A stretch of 64,000 nt of DNA. Origin: Timema cristinae. Taxonomy: Eukaryota > Arthropoda > Insecta > Phasmatodea > Timematidae. Location of the stretch: NCBI GenBank assembly GCA_039000515.1, contig JBCFYV010000935.1, positions 1,713,594-1,777,593 of the forward strand, in the 5' to 3' direction. A model generated the notes under the pieces. The model made no database searches and was not told the origin of the DNA. It saw only the letters and a program-made list of their open reading frames with translations. Below are positions 23,715-35,879 of the stretch, one piece after another (position 1 is the first letter of the stretch; each line of letters starts with the position of its first letter). A program made the position numbers and the translations under genes.

Positions 23715-25493
23715 CAGTTTTTTAATTTATATGCTGCATTTATTGAATATTTGTATTGTTACAAAATGGAACTAAAGCAAATACATGGATCAATAAACAT
23801 AAGTACCTAGATTTATATTGAAACCTCAGAATCTCCATCGGTCTTTTATCCATAGGAATTGTGTGCTGTACATTACACTATATTACATAAACATTATAGA
23901 TTACCTATACGTGTGCGTATGTATCAAATTGAAATGAACCAATAATATAAAACACTTGTTTTTTTCCTCTACATATTATTAAAATATTATTAAATATAAC
24001 ACATTTGTAACAATTTATAAGGAAGAATAAATTGATTATAAAACACTATAAAACATACAATTATGGTTTAGTTGAGTACACGTTATGTCCAGAAACACAA
24101 TATATTTAACACAACGTATAACACTGCTACTACAATAAATATTAACTATGAATTTATAAAGTATTGTCAATATATTCTATGAAAATATTTTTGAAACTTT
24201 TTTTTTCAAATTTACAATGCATTTTAATATACGAGACATAAATATTTTGAATACGTATAGTGTAAATAGATTTGAATAAATGTTAAATATTGTTAAATGA
24301 TCGTGAAATGTAGTAAAAATGTTTATATGGGTCTTGTAATGGTGTTCAACATAGATTTAAAATTTATTTAAAATATATTGCATACATTAATGTATTTGTA
24401 CATAGTATAATATACACTTTCAGGTAAATTTATAATTTTATTATATTTCAAAAATAAAAAATAATGATAAAATATGATTGTCAATATTACAAAGCAAAAA
24501 ATAAATATATCTACTAAAACTGTTAATTTGTTAGTTAATATAGTACATTTTTGAATAAAACATATTTATAGCTAAATAATTCGTATTTATGAAATTCAAA
24601 AATAAATTGTTTTCTTCACCTTTAGATTTACGGTGATGGTATTACTTAAAAATTACGTTTTTTTTTAAAATTCCTGATCCCTGGGATATATCTAGAAATA
24701 CCTTGAAGATATTTTTGACTCAGGATAGCTTAAAGTTGTAGTAAATAATAGGTAATATTCGAATCCCATCCAGATGAGATATAGTTTTTTTTACAAAATG
24801 GGTTTCCTCCTTTCTTCAACGCAAATATGGGTACATTTCTAATAAATTTTTCCTTATTCTTCCCTTGTCGATTAGTGTAAGTAATACATGAGCAGTCTAG
24901 GGAGTTTATACTGCACTTTTTGATACAAGCATGAAATTTTGTAGAGGTCTAGAACTACCTAAGATATGCATTTTCAGAAATGGAGACAGAAAAATTCCTC
25001 TGCGGACAGGAGCTATGACGTCATCAAGATGACCGACTCTTTGAAATGCTTATTTCAGTATACTTCGTAAACTCTTTTAAATCACTCAATTTTCAATTTA
25101 TATGTGTTTTAAGTAAGGAAAACTTGCAGTATTGGAAATAAAAATTACTTAGCTAATGGAACACATAAATTAGGCAAGTTTGTTTAATTTTCCGGAAAAA
25201 AAATGCACCGCCTCTTTGGTCTTGAACAAATTAAGATACAAAACTAAGTTTAATAATAATAGAAAATTGATATTGAGATAAAAAACAAAGTTTGTTTCAA
25301 ATCAAATTCACAAAATGGACTTAGGCTCTAGCGTAGTCATACTTTGAGGGAACAATGTTAAATAAAAATGACTAATATCTTAGGCATTTTTGTACTTTCC
25401 CTGGCATATTTTACATATTCTAGTGCAGAGCAGATAATGTTTACAGCAGTTTCAGCGACTATCAGAACACCCTGTTTTACATTGGCAACAAAC
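23715..25493. other. No gene seen; weak SINE A trace
   Basis: Very AT-rich to about 24700. From 24750 to 24880 are worn family A motifs (ATTCGAATCCCATCC, ATATGGGTACATTTC). A perfect palindromic CRE-like octamer TGACGTCA sits at 25016-25023 without an obvious gene. Confidence 0.45.
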
Positions 25494-25507
25494 AAACTAC
25501 CGTAGAG

Positions 25508-25776
25508 GGTGACCTGGTGGTCTAGGGGTAGGGTGTCAAACTTCTGTGCTGGGGGACCAGAATTCAATCCTCGGTGCCGGCACAGATTTATCTGATTGCC
25601 AAACTCTTCCTTCACCTCTGGCAATACGTTTATTAATCACAACTTGTGAATGTGTGGAATGGCAGGCCTCCTTAAAATGTAGGTCCTTCATTTCATCTCA
25701 CAATCACCCTACCATTAAACATTAGCGTAAGTGCGTATAACCCGAAAGGGTAGTAATACGAGGTGATAGTAATAAT
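25508..25776 (+). repeat. SINE family B, full-length sense copy with TSD
   Basis: The tRNA-like head has A-box TGGTCTAGGGGTA and B-box-like ATTCAATCCTC, then the family body and the shared tail with AATAATAA end. Flanks AAACTACCGTAGAG (25494-25507) and AAACTCCCGTAGAG (25777-25790) are a 14-bp target-site duplication with one mismatch, showing LINE-type retroposition. Confidence 0.9.
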
Positions 25777-25827
25777 AAACTCCCGTAGAGCCAGATAAAT
25801 TTCAGGCTTGGTTGTCCAAACGGGGTT

Positions 25828-26112
25828 TTAGTTATTATTTATGTATTTCCATTCCCAAAGGGAGATCTCCGGTAGTTCAACAATGGCCTTTACCTGTCCC
25901 CACTTGTGACCATCCTGGTAGCAGCTGTGGAGAGCATCATTGGTGCGTGGGATGCCTTCCATATTTCCGTTATAGGTGGTGAAGAGATTAAAACGTGCAA
26001 CATTTATTGAAAGGGAGTCAATTGTTGCGTTGGGGCAACAAAACTGTCTGCCTTCTGCTTGTGTTATATCAAGGATTACGGCCTTATAGAATTCCATACG
26101 AAAAAAATACAA
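25828..26112 (-). CDS. Unidentified open frame, possible exon or gene relic
   Basis: A 94-codon frame on the minus strand stands out because its codons are richer in G and C than the surrounding DNA. It contains FCCPNATIDSLSINVARFNL and the segment SCYQDGHKWGQ. A possible splice donor (ACAG then GTAAAG) lies after HKWGQ. I do not recognise the family, and no membrane segment or signal peptide is evident. A further coding-like patch lies upstream on the same strand near 26270-26350. It may be an exon, a retroposed fragment or part of an unknown element; confidence that it encodes a protein today is low. Confidence 0.2.
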   Translation of the reverse strand: MYFFRMEFYKAVILDITQAEGRQFCCPNATIDSLSINVARFNLFTTYNGNMEGIPRTNDALHSCYQDGHKWGQVKAIVELPEISLWEWKYINNN

Positions 26113-27445
26113 GATACATTTATATTAGTAAACTAAACAATAAAATACTTTTACTTAATACATGTTTTGTTATAACCAATTAATAGTAAGATATGACAGA
26201 ACATTGACTGAACATTGCAGTAATCTCTTAGAAAGCTCGGAAATTAGACCCTCTTTGTTGAGCCTGTAGACCATGGGTTTTGTAACACCACAGAGTCACT
26301 CGCCAGAAGCAGCGTCCGTGATCAGTGTCTCCTCCATGAAACAGTATTAGTAACAAGAATAGGTATACACAACAATGTTAATAATGCAAGAATTATTTCC
26401 AACACAGCTCAGATAAATATATGGATAACAGAGTGGCGCAGTGTTACCACCCACTTTACTACTTCTTATCTAAGGCCATACTAGACTAAAAGGAAAGTGG
26501 TGGTAAGCTACATACATTAATAATGAAGAAAGACATTATCAACAATTTGGTAAAAATATGAATATTCTATTTAATAAAATTACGATTTACACAATAATTT
26601 ACTTGGCCTCAAAAAATCCATCAAGCGTTGTGATGAAAATCATATTAAACAAACGCGAAGTACTATCATGCGAATGTTTCGCAACATGAAACATGATCTT
26701 AAGTCAACTAGGTCAGTCTGTAAGAGACAACCACTTGTTCAAACAACAAAATATCAGTTTCACCACAGTGAATATTGATATAACAACCTAAAGTGTTGAC
26801 TATCCGAGCAAATTACTTTATAAATATCTAGTCAGATAATTATTGATTAAAAAAAAAAGAAGTCTAATGGGCATCTTTCAAATGGGTACGAAAGTTGTCT
26901 GCTACGGTACAATGAATACAGAAAAAAAAAAGAAAAAAGGGAAGTTAAATTTAATATCGTATGAATATTTCGACGAACATAAGAGTTTGGCTTACAGACC
27001 ATAGTTCAAATTCCCGCAGGACTATTAAATGTTGACACAATTAAGATCCCTACTTAATAATACAAATTATATAAAATTAAAAAATAAGTCTAGATAAACC
27101 ACAATTAAATTCAATCAAATAATTGGGAAAATATTCAAAGTCTAAATCAAACCGACTGCAAAATTTTACGTTACTTCACCAAACAATTCAAAATAAAAAA
27201 AAATCGTCAAAAGATAAGTTTACATTAACAGCTAAATTCAGACATTTCAAATAAAATAATTCTAGCAAAAATTTAGTTTAAAAATATGGCAATCTGATAC
27301 ATTCAGTGACTTCACTGACACTAGCGCCTGATTGACGGGGGAAAAAAATTGGTGTCTCATTACATAATTTAGTATTACAAACAAGATTAATTTTAGCAAA
27401 TAGTTTACTTTGCCTATTAAGGTTTATTCCAATAAATACCTTACT
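26113..27445. other. No gene seen
   Basis: AT-rich sequence with short A-runs near 26850 and 26925. Apart from the weak coding-like patch at 26270-26350, nothing can be supported. Confidence 0.45.
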
Positions 27446-27766
27446 TTAAATTAAGAATTGAACAAGCAATAGTTCAAGTATATTAAAATAATATCGAAGA
27501 AATAAATATATAGAGATTACAAAAACACCCTTAAAATGTCCAAGTCCAGGACCGGACTTATCCTGACGGTGTATAATACAATATTCTAGGACAAGACTTT
27601 TCCTGAAGGCATCCAATTTAATAGTCAATTCGTCTTCAGAATCACCGGGCTTAAATTGTGTTTCTAGTCGCTTGGGGTTGAAAGGGGGTGGGGTGGGGAG
27701 TTGTCTATATAAGTCGGTGACGTCCCATTGGCCACTTCGATAGATGAAAATCAGCACGTACACCAT
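27446..27766 (-). other. Unidentified minus-strand open frame overlapping a promoter-like block
   Basis: A 106-codon frame with a polar central part (FKPGDSEDELTIKLDAFRKS) that is not simple AT-rich noise but matches no family I know. It overlaps the TATA-like motif at 27706-27713 and the first of two CRE-like repeats. It could be a transposon-derived fragment or chance. Confidence 0.15.
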
Positions 27767-28034
27767 CGATCAAGCTTGGATTGGCTCGACTCTCTCCACC
27801 ACGTCCGCCAGTGATGACAAAATATTTTTTTGACCAGATATACGTCGGTGACGTCCCACATCACGCGCTGTCTAGGTGGAAGATTCCGTCTTGCCCGCAG
27901 GGGGAAGTCTTAATTCCGATACTGTTGTGAGCGTCATTCTTGAGTCTCATTGGAATAATTTTCACTCGTACGCTTCGCACATTAGATGCAGTTACACCCA
28001 GGCTCGTTTGTCCCACTCTTCAATTTATGACGCG
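27704..28034 (+). promoter_or_regulatory. Candidate promoter and untranslated first exon
   Basis: A TATA-like TATATAAG (27706-27713) is followed at once by a CRE-like and CCAAT-like block (GTGACGTCCCATTGG). The block GTCGGTGACGTCCCA recurs at 27844-27858, and the direct repeat extends to 21 bp with one mismatch, 131 bp apart. A G/C-richer stretch ends at a good splice donor (GCG then GTGAGT, 28035). This resembles a promoter with a 5' exon, or alternatively part of a retrotransposon LTR. No downstream coding exon was identified. Confidence 0.25.
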
Positions 28035-28374
28035 GTGAGTATAGTCCAGTCTTGAAGGTTGTTCTAGCCAGAAGATACAAAGAGTATATACATGAACATT
28101 GTATTGATTGCAGGGAGTTTATTTTTGTTTGATATGGTTTATTATTATAGACCGACCGATTCTACATTGGACTACAATAGAGAAGCTTACTATTGCAAGA
28201 AGTTTATTAATATTGTGGTTTCACATGGAGTGAGTAGTATGACTTGAAGATTAGTATGGGGGGTGGTATGATGTAACATCACCAAGTGTTAGAGATGTAC
28301 TAATAAATCTAAAATATTAATACCTTTTAGGGTTATATGAATATGTAGCAATTACATTAGTGTCTTTTGTGGTC

Positions 28375-28545
28375 GGTAAGGGTTAATTTAAAGAAATTTT
28401 ATTCTCATAACAAGGAGCGTTAGTGGGAATTCATTTAGGGAAAAACATCCTCAATACACCCAGACGGGATTTAAGCCCCGATTTATCCAACATCGCTAGT
28501 CCAATATTTAGCAGGAATGACACCTTAGATCATTTCGTCACCGAA
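28375..28545 (-). repeat. SINE family A, antisense copy
   Basis: Antisense body TTTAGGGAAAAACATCCTC and head CACCCAGACGGGATTTAAGC through ACCTTAGATCATTTCGTCAC. The tail is missing. It lies downstream of the Gr gene. Confidence 0.6.
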
Positions 28546-28919
28546 CGAGGTTCTCTTTAGTTCCATTATATATCAATATAAACTCATTGCTTACATTTTT
28601 TTTTTTGCGAGCCATTACAGAAACTAGAACCTTCATGAGTGAAAGACCACTTAAGTTATTGAAATATGTTTTTGGTTGTGATGTTGTTAGTAGTTGTTGT
28701 TGCCATGGTTGTATAATCGATATATTCCTGCTCCATTTCGTTTGGTTTACGTGGTGTTTATGATGTGTCCAATAATTAGAACTTAGAACTCAATATTAAA
28801 CTTATCAAAATAAAAAGTTTTCATTTCAAACAAATTCATATTTAATTATTATTTTTTATATCGGGTCTCACTAAATATCCAGGATGATTGTATTTAATTA
28901 ATACAAATTTAATAAAGAG

Positions 28920-29045
28920 AAGAAAGGTGTAATTTACATAAAATGTGCCCATATTTACTTGGAGTGGGAGTAGTAAACCCGTTAGTAAGACTTACTCTCA
29001 ATATACCCATTGGAGATTCGAGCCCCATACTCTACGTTACGGATG
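28920..29045 (-). repeat. SINE family A, degenerate antisense fragment
   Basis: The segment from ATGTGCCCATATTTACTTGG to ATTCGAGCCCCATACTC follows family A in antisense order. It sits just beyond the Gr 3' end. Confidence 0.35.
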
Positions 29046-29061
29046 ATACAGATTAAATTAT

Positions 29062-29072
29062 CTTGAATTTCA

Positions 29073-29146
<74 letters not shown>

Positions 29147-29150
29147 ATTA
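29062..29150. repeat. (ATT)n microsatellite with polyadenylation-like start
   Basis: About 25 ATT triplets. The minus strand reads AATAAA at 29080-29075, about 220 bp past the Gr stop codon, which is a plausible polyadenylation signal for that gene. Confidence 0.85.
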
Positions 29151-29300
29151 TTAATATTAAATACAATTTTAGAGAGATGTGTTGCTTAAATTTGTCCAAA
29201 ATTTAGATAAAACAGTTCTACAAAGAACCTTATTTTACTAAAAGTGCCTAAAATTTTCATTTAAATTTAAGGAAAAGTACAAAAATGACCTGATAACTTA

Positions 29301-29402
29301 TTAATTTGTGTTGTTGGTTTTTGAACGTTCATTTATGAGTTTCTGAATGATGGGATTGAACTGGCCCAGCATGACGAGATATGTAGCTAGGGTTAGAATA
29401 AT
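29301..29402 (-). CDS. Gr exon 4 with TYhhhhhQF motif
   Basis: This exon encodes IILTLATYLVMLGQF then NPIIQKLINERSKTNNTN and a TAA stop at 29303-29301. The acceptor TTTGTTTCAG has a good pyrimidine tract. TYLVMLGQF is the diagnostic end of helix 7. Confidence 0.92.
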   Translation of the reverse strand: MILTLATYLVMLGQFNPIIQKLINERSKTNNTN

Positions 29403-31317
29403 CTGAAACAAAGAATGTAACAAACATTTTAATGGTGATATCTCTTTAACACGTCTCTACTTAAGGACAACTTGAATGGCCAGTGTTACAAAAACATACC
29501 ATTCCGGAACTTCTAAAAGACAAAGAACTTTAAAATAAATATGAAATACAACATCAACATTTGTTTATTTCATACTTTGCCAAAACCACTCTGGCATTAT
29601 AAAGAAATCCTAGGCATAAAACGCCTGGATTTTACACATTGCGAGTGATATATATATATATATATTATAAAAATTACATCTATTAAAATAATACCTCTAA
29701 TAATTAACGGGGTAGGAAAGAAAACAAGATAACCCTAATTTTATAAATAATGGGTCTAGCCCTTCTTTCCTGTAGCTTGCCTCTTGAACTACAAGTTGTT
29801 TTTATGATCAGTCAATACCTCGAGGAACGCTTATAGGTACGAATAGTCTTAAATTTGGTTATAGCTTGATTTCACGATTTTGTAGACATTTTTAAAGTGA
29901 CCCTCATTTAAATATATGAAGATTATCATGTATTTCTCTGACCCCTCAATAGAGCCTCTAATAATAGGCCTATATTCCCTCAATCATTTCTCTAGTTATA
30001 TATGTCTAAATTATTAGAGGCATTTAAAGGGGTCACTCTGAACTGATGATTTCAACCCATGACTTGTAAATTAAATTACATTTATAAGAGACACAACACT
30101 AATCCCCTTGGCCGATTGTTCGACATGTGAAAATAGAAGCCCACATTTCACTAATGATATATTTTATGGCCTTGCTAGGAATAGAACATGGGGACCTCAG
30201 CGCATTGCGCAGACATCCTACCTACTAAGATAAGGTTTTGAAACATACATTCTGTAAAGGGTTCAACATTTTACATATAAATATATGAGCATTTTGGAGC
30301 TAATCGTATTCGATTCCTTAATGGAGTAGTTTATTTTCATAAAATGGACTTCTTTAAATATATCTGTAAATAGCACCGAACTATAACAAAATAATAATTC
30401 AAGTATTGAAAAAGTTAATATAATGTAAAGTATATACACTTTACAATAACATTTTACTCGCTACACTATTATTATATTTTTACTTTGTATTATATAATTG
30501 CTAACCTTTTTTATAAAGCCTAGATTAAAATGTGATTTTACTTAGAGATAGTATTGTATCTCGTATTGGTGTCATTGATTCCCTGTATATTTGCACAATA
30601 ATACAATATGCATTAAGTAAATCTTAAATTCCTGATTATTATTTAGTTAAACTTTATACTAATGAAAGGAAACCAAACCATCCTTTATTAACGCAAAAAT
30701 ATATATCAATAATTCATGTTCATCCAAAAGATTAGTATGATGTCATAAAGTTTAGAATCAGCTTATGTTATATAGTTAGTTGAATATATTTAATAAATTT
30801 AGATAATACAGATTGACAACATTCACATTAGAGTTTTCTGTTGTTGCTCACCGTCAGTAAAAGCGTCTTGTTCACTTTGCAGAAGCCAGCTGCCGATATA
30901 TGAACGGGACGAGCCAACATTATCAGCTTGGCCTGAGGATAAACAATGATGCATGGTAGTTCAAAGAAATAGAGCAATACCTATTGTTGAATACCATTCA
31001 TATTGTTTATAAAAGTTTGGATCAATATATAATATTAAATATAAAGTGTAAGATTATATAATTTTAATAGAGAGTGCAGAAATATATATTATTATGAATA
31101 AAGAGTGCATATAGGTCTATACATTTTATATTGAATATAGAATGATGTTGCATGAATAATGTTTAGTAGAGTGCAGCACTGTATCATATAGAATAAATCC
31201 TCAAGTAATATAAAATGTTATTGAAAATTCAGTAATATGTCATTCATGTGAAATAATACTAATTATGATCAGACGAGATTTAGAATACGAGTTTAAAGAA
31301 ACTCTATAGAACATTAA

Positions 31318-31404
<87 letters not shown>

Positions 31405-34400
31405 GGAAGAGAGAGAGAGTCTGCAATATAATTATATTTACTTGAAACTGGCTCCTAGAGTCGATTTTTGAAAGAGATGCTTCCTTCATATCCCGTTGCA
31501 GCACTAAGGTCTGAAATTACATTTAATTATTATTTCGGTCTAGTAAAATAAATTAACTTAAGTTAAAACAATGTACAGTACATTTATTTCTCTTAAAATA
31601 AACATATATAGGTCTAATTATATAAAATAGTATTATTATATACAATATAAGATAATTATATATTATACAGTAAACAAAATATATAACAGCAGCATGTTAA
31701 ATGCACTAGAAAGTCGAATTCAATTCAATATTTAGATGATTATTTTTTGTACTTTGGAAATTTTCGGTACAGATAGGAAATAAACTATAGGCTATCTTTA
31801 TTTTTTAGAAACAATTTTATAATTATAATATGAACGCCATTTCAAATCCATAGACCAACGTATATGTATATAAGTACATATGTAGCTACCCAGGTGTTGT
31901 ATTTTACGATCATCTACATACAACCCGCTACGGTAGCCGCAAGGTCTAACGTGCTACTCTCGCGTTAAACGAGACTGCCGATGACAAGGAGATCGAGGTT
32001 CAAATCTCAGTGCAGTGTACTGAGCTTTTTAAACAAAATGATTTTCCACTCTCCCTCCACGCAGATTTTGATACACTTCGTCTAAATTTAACCTGTTTAA
32101 TCCCTAAAAAGCATTAGTGTAATTAGTGTATTGCGTGTAAACTTAACTGGTGGTAATGCACGGTGCAAAAATAAAAGACTTAACAAACCTCAAGACAAAT
32201 AATACGAAAATTTACTTTCTCAAATTCGGGGGACTTAAATATTACATTTTTGCTTCTTTTTATAGATATTGTTTTCTGAGTAACGAGACTGGATCTACAT
32301 ATACAATACATTAAACAGTAAGTAAGAAAAAGGAGAGTGCTATGTAGGGGGTTGTGTGTTTAACTTATTTTATTTTATTGTTCTCATTATAATATGAAAA
32401 CCAAAAAGCACAAACACACAATGACACAAAAACAGATAGTTTGGAAATTAGAAAAAAATTACAAAGAAAAATATTATACTAATTTTTATGGTATTTATAT
32501 ATTGTGTATCTTATTGTTTAGTAATATACTTGCAAAAGTACCTGTAGTTGCACAAAATGTATTGCATGGTTACCCATGGTATCTCTTTTATTTGATTCAA
32601 ACCGACAGAAAAACAAATATTCATTTTATATCTTCTGACAATGTTCTTAATCCATTTAAAAAACTATTTAAAATTTTAAAATTCCAGCTGGGAGTTCTAC
32701 ATGTTTGTGCACAGGTCCCCCTAATTTTAAAATTTCAGCCCTCTGTGTGGGGTTGATATCTCACAACGTTAGTGACAAGTACACAAAAAAACCTATATTT
32801 TTTTTATATAGTTTTAATTATAAAAAATCATTGTAAGTTTTTGGCAGTATCAAAAGAGTTTTGTGTTTTTAAACATTAACTAGCCTCTTATTTTTTAACT
32901 CGAGTTAGACCAAAGTCTAATACTAATTAAATGATTCAACATAGTGGCTAAACGATTTATTCAGAGTTAACAAATAGTGCAGTAATGGCAATAGTAGCTC
33001 TCAGTATAAATATATCTGAAAATACTACCTTTAAAACAAATGGTGCAACAAATAACACTATATCTATATTGGAATAAAATCGTCATAAAAAGGAATACTA
33101 TAAAATAATCTCTGGTACGTTTTCTTAAAGAAAAACAAACACATCAGCTGGTTAATCACAATAAATACTCTTCATGTATTCATTTCAAACAAAAGTGTTC
33201 AAATATATTTAAGAAAGTTAACCTTTTCAAAAATCATTTATTTGTAAAATACCAAAAAATTATTTGTAATTTGTAAAAATAAAAACATATTCTGATTTAT
33301 CATGAGCAATAGTTAACAGCTGATATATATATTTTGAACTTAATTATGATCAAGGTAATTTTGGAAAAGTTTCAAATTTTCTATGATCTTTCATGAGTAA
33401 ACTACCCTCTTAAATTAATGTTTTGGGAAAAACAAATATACATTATTATTTATACTGTATAATATTTAGTCTCAATATAGCAATTTTGAACATAAATTTA
33501 GAGCAATCTTTTTAAAAGTTCAAAATTTTCAATTGTCAGTCATGAATAAACTAATAAATATTATTTTTTTAAAAGAAAGGCACATAAATAAAATAATTAA
33601 TATTGTAAAATCTCTACAAGATACCTATTTTGAACCAAACAGCAATTTTAAAAATATTTGAGAATTTAAAAATAATAGTCAAACTATGCACATTTAAACC
33701 AATTTCTTAAAAAAAAAAGAAAAAGAAAGATACAATTTACAATTTTATTTGGCATGGCCATTAATCTCCAGATAAACATTTTAAATAAAATCTGTATTTA
33801 ATATCACAAAAGTTAAAATTTTCAAAAATCACTCACAATTTAACTAACCTTATATAAATTCTTACCATAAAACAAATTAGAATGTGCTACTTTAGAGATC
33901 AAACATTCTACATATGTTAATTTTAAACAAAATCATTAAAGCAATTTTTTGGAAAAATCTGGAATAAAAAAAATCACTCATCAGTAAACTATCCTAATTT
34001 AAGGAAAGGGTAAATATTAAAAAAGTCTAATTATAACCATTATAATATATAAATATTAAGTTTTAATCAAATCAGTCGAACCGTTTCAGATTCGTGGCCA
34101 AGGACAGAGATAGACGTACATGGGGACAGCCCTAATTGTAAGGTCACTGTTTTAATCCGGGGGACAAATAAAATGGAGATTCATAATAATATATAGGTCG
34201 AAAGTTCTCACGATTACAATACTTTATTTTTATGTGAGAAACTAAAATGGCTACTATTGTAATTCTTTTAATGGAAAATAACGTTTATAGGTATAGTCTC
34301 CTAAATAAAACTATAGTTTTGTGATTCGAGCAAAAATTAGTGAACTATTATAATAAATACTATAGTTTGATGTGTGTATGAGATAATTATGTTTATTACT

Positions 34401-35461
34401 GTTACCGATTCCTCGAGACTGGCCGGCACAGCCGTTGATGCGTACAAAGCAGCCGTATTCATCACAAAGAAGATGATCTGCATAGAACCCCACAGTTGTC
34501 TGATGTAGCAATAAACGTATACATCATGCAGAAAATCCAAGAAAATAGTCACGAAGAACAATAATAGCCTCCATCCATAGACGTCGTTGAGTTTCTCAAT
34601 GATGCTGCAAAGTTTGGTATGCATTATGCGGATTTTCTCCAGCCGAACATCTTCAATTACTGGATATCCGTATCGCACGTCTGTAGTCAACAATTGACTC
34701 ACTAATATCTTACAGTGACTGTTCAAGATCTGAAACCTCGTCTTCAAACTGTGGCAGTAGAACAGAAAGGCGCTGATGTAGAGCATCCTTGTAAACACCG
34801 GAAAAACACCAACCACTCCCAAAATTAATGAAGAAATTAGTTGTTGGAAATCGCTATCATACATAGAGATTCGTTTAATCACAACTGTCAGTAACAAACT
34901 TATAACCACCAAAACAATAATGGTGGACCAAACTATTCCTCTGTTACATTTGTAAGTAGGTATGGCTATTCTCATCTCTTTACAAGATATATCGAAATCT
35001 CTTATGAGGCGTACAAGGTCTGGTTGAAACCTGTCATAGTAATGGCACAGAGAGATGATCAAAGCAGATCTCGTTACTGTATATGGTATCATAAGAATAA
35101 TCCATTTGTCATACTCCAACATGAAGTTTAAAACGTTCAATGTAGTGTGGAAAATGATTCCCCAGAAGAAGTCTACAGAAACTACGCGGTAACGCAGGAG
35201 AGATCCGTCTTGTTGGGAGACCTTCTGTAAAGGGAACACCCCAAATATCTTCAAAAGAACTGCCAAAGGTCGAAATAACGGATAAAAAACTTCATTTTCT
35301 AAGGAACTTTCCACTTGAATTTTTACTACTTTTGATGAAACTCTTGGAAAAATATTTTTCCATTTTCTTGAGAGTTTTTCTTTAAACATTTTTGATGTGT
35401 ACTCAAAATGGCTACTAAAGAACTTTATCTGAGTCCACTGTTTACGACTAGAGAATGCCAA
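29301..35461 (-). CDS. Gustatory receptor (7tm_7 family), four exons
   Basis: Exons on the minus strand are 35461-34406, 31510-31442, 30932-30852 and 29402-29301. All three introns are phase 0 and flanked by GT-AG (donors GTAACA, GTAAAT, GTGAGC). This matches the conserved phase-0 introns near the carboxy end of insect Gr genes. The joined protein has about 435 residues, normal for the family. Seen directly: FGVFPLQ near residue 75 before the first membrane helix; several hydrophobic helices (about 95-115, 121-140, 178-196, 205-235, 297-315, 325-345); and a final exon with TYLVMLGQF, the TYhhhhhQF signature. Grs are ligand-gated channels of taste neurons with intracellular N-termini; the ligand is unknown. 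The start is uncertain: Met25 (codon at 35389) aligns with a Met in the pseudogene neighbour and may be the true start. Confidence 0.9.
30852..30932 (-). CDS. Gr exon 3
   Basis: This 81-bp exon encodes AKLIMLARPVHISAAGFCKV then NKTLLLT. It matches the family pattern of a short hydrophobic stretch, A-GF--V then a conserved N/D-(K/R)-(T/S)-LL. The acceptor is CCTCAG and the donor GTGAGC. Confidence 0.9.
31323..31401. repeat. (AT)n microsatellite in Gr intron 2
   Basis: About 39 uninterrupted AT units between Gr exons 2 and 3, near the exon 2 donor. Confidence 0.97.
31442..31510 (-). CDS. Gr exon 2
   Basis: This 69-bp exon encodes TLVLQRDMKEASLSKIDSRS then QFQ, the linker before the sixth-seventh helix region. 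The acceptor is TTTCAG and the donor GTAAAT. A (AT)n run begins about 40 bp downstream of the donor. Confidence 0.85.
31927..32170 (+). repeat. SINE family A in Gr intron 1
   Basis: Near-complete sense copy (opposite to the Gr gene): CGGTAGCCGCAAGGTCTAAC, B-box GGTTCAAATCTC, body CTCCCTCCACGCAGATTTTG, and a worn tail GGTGGTAATGCACGGTGC. Confidence 0.8.
33100..34020. repeat. Degenerate tandem repeat of about 145 bp in Gr intron 1
   Basis: Blocks resembling ATGAGTAAACTACCCT followed by a T- or A-run and AATATA recur near 33392, 33540, 33680, 33830 and 33973. The copies are strongly diverged. The wording resembles the core of repeat R (AGTAAACTACCC), so it may be a distant relative. No coding capacity. 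Confidence 0.4.
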
Positions 35462-35499
35462 ATGTTTAAATACTAGCCTAAATTAGACCAAAAACCTAA

Positions 35500-35720
35500 T
35501 ATTTTTATGTTTTGTTTGTGTAAACATTAAAAATACCTAGAGAGTTGACGTATTGAGCTCTATGTCTCAGAATTCTCACTACACAAAGCGTTTATTATTT
35601 CATAAAATGATGAGTAATCTCTTAAAATGAAATGTGTGTTTTGTGTCAACATTAACAAGCCTATTGGATGGAACCAATAGACATAATGGACAAAAGCACT
35701 TTATCTAATCCTTCTTAAAT
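35500..35720 (-). promoter_or_regulatory. 5' flank conserved with the Gr pseudogene
   Basis: Upstream of the Gr start, blocks such as GAGTTGACG (35541), ATGGAACCAAT (35668) and ATAATGGACAAAAGC (35683) have counterparts in the same order and at similar distance upstream of the paralogous pseudogene (42270-42450). This is most simply the duplicated promoter region. No individual factor site can be assigned. Confidence 0.4.
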
Positions 35721-35879
35721 TATTGGTCAATATTATGATAAACGTACAACTTTCTTAAAGGTTTTATTTGTTTGCCACACATTTTCATTATTAAAACCAA
35801 ATACAACCCCTTTGGTGTACTTCCATTGATTATTTTTTAGTGTTTTATCTTAACACGTCTCATTATGGCGCTTGTGGAA

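Noticed and set aside
32394..32756. 120-residue plus-strand frame inside Gr intron 1
   Set aside because: AT-rich, no recognisable motif, and opposite to the host gene; best treated as chance.
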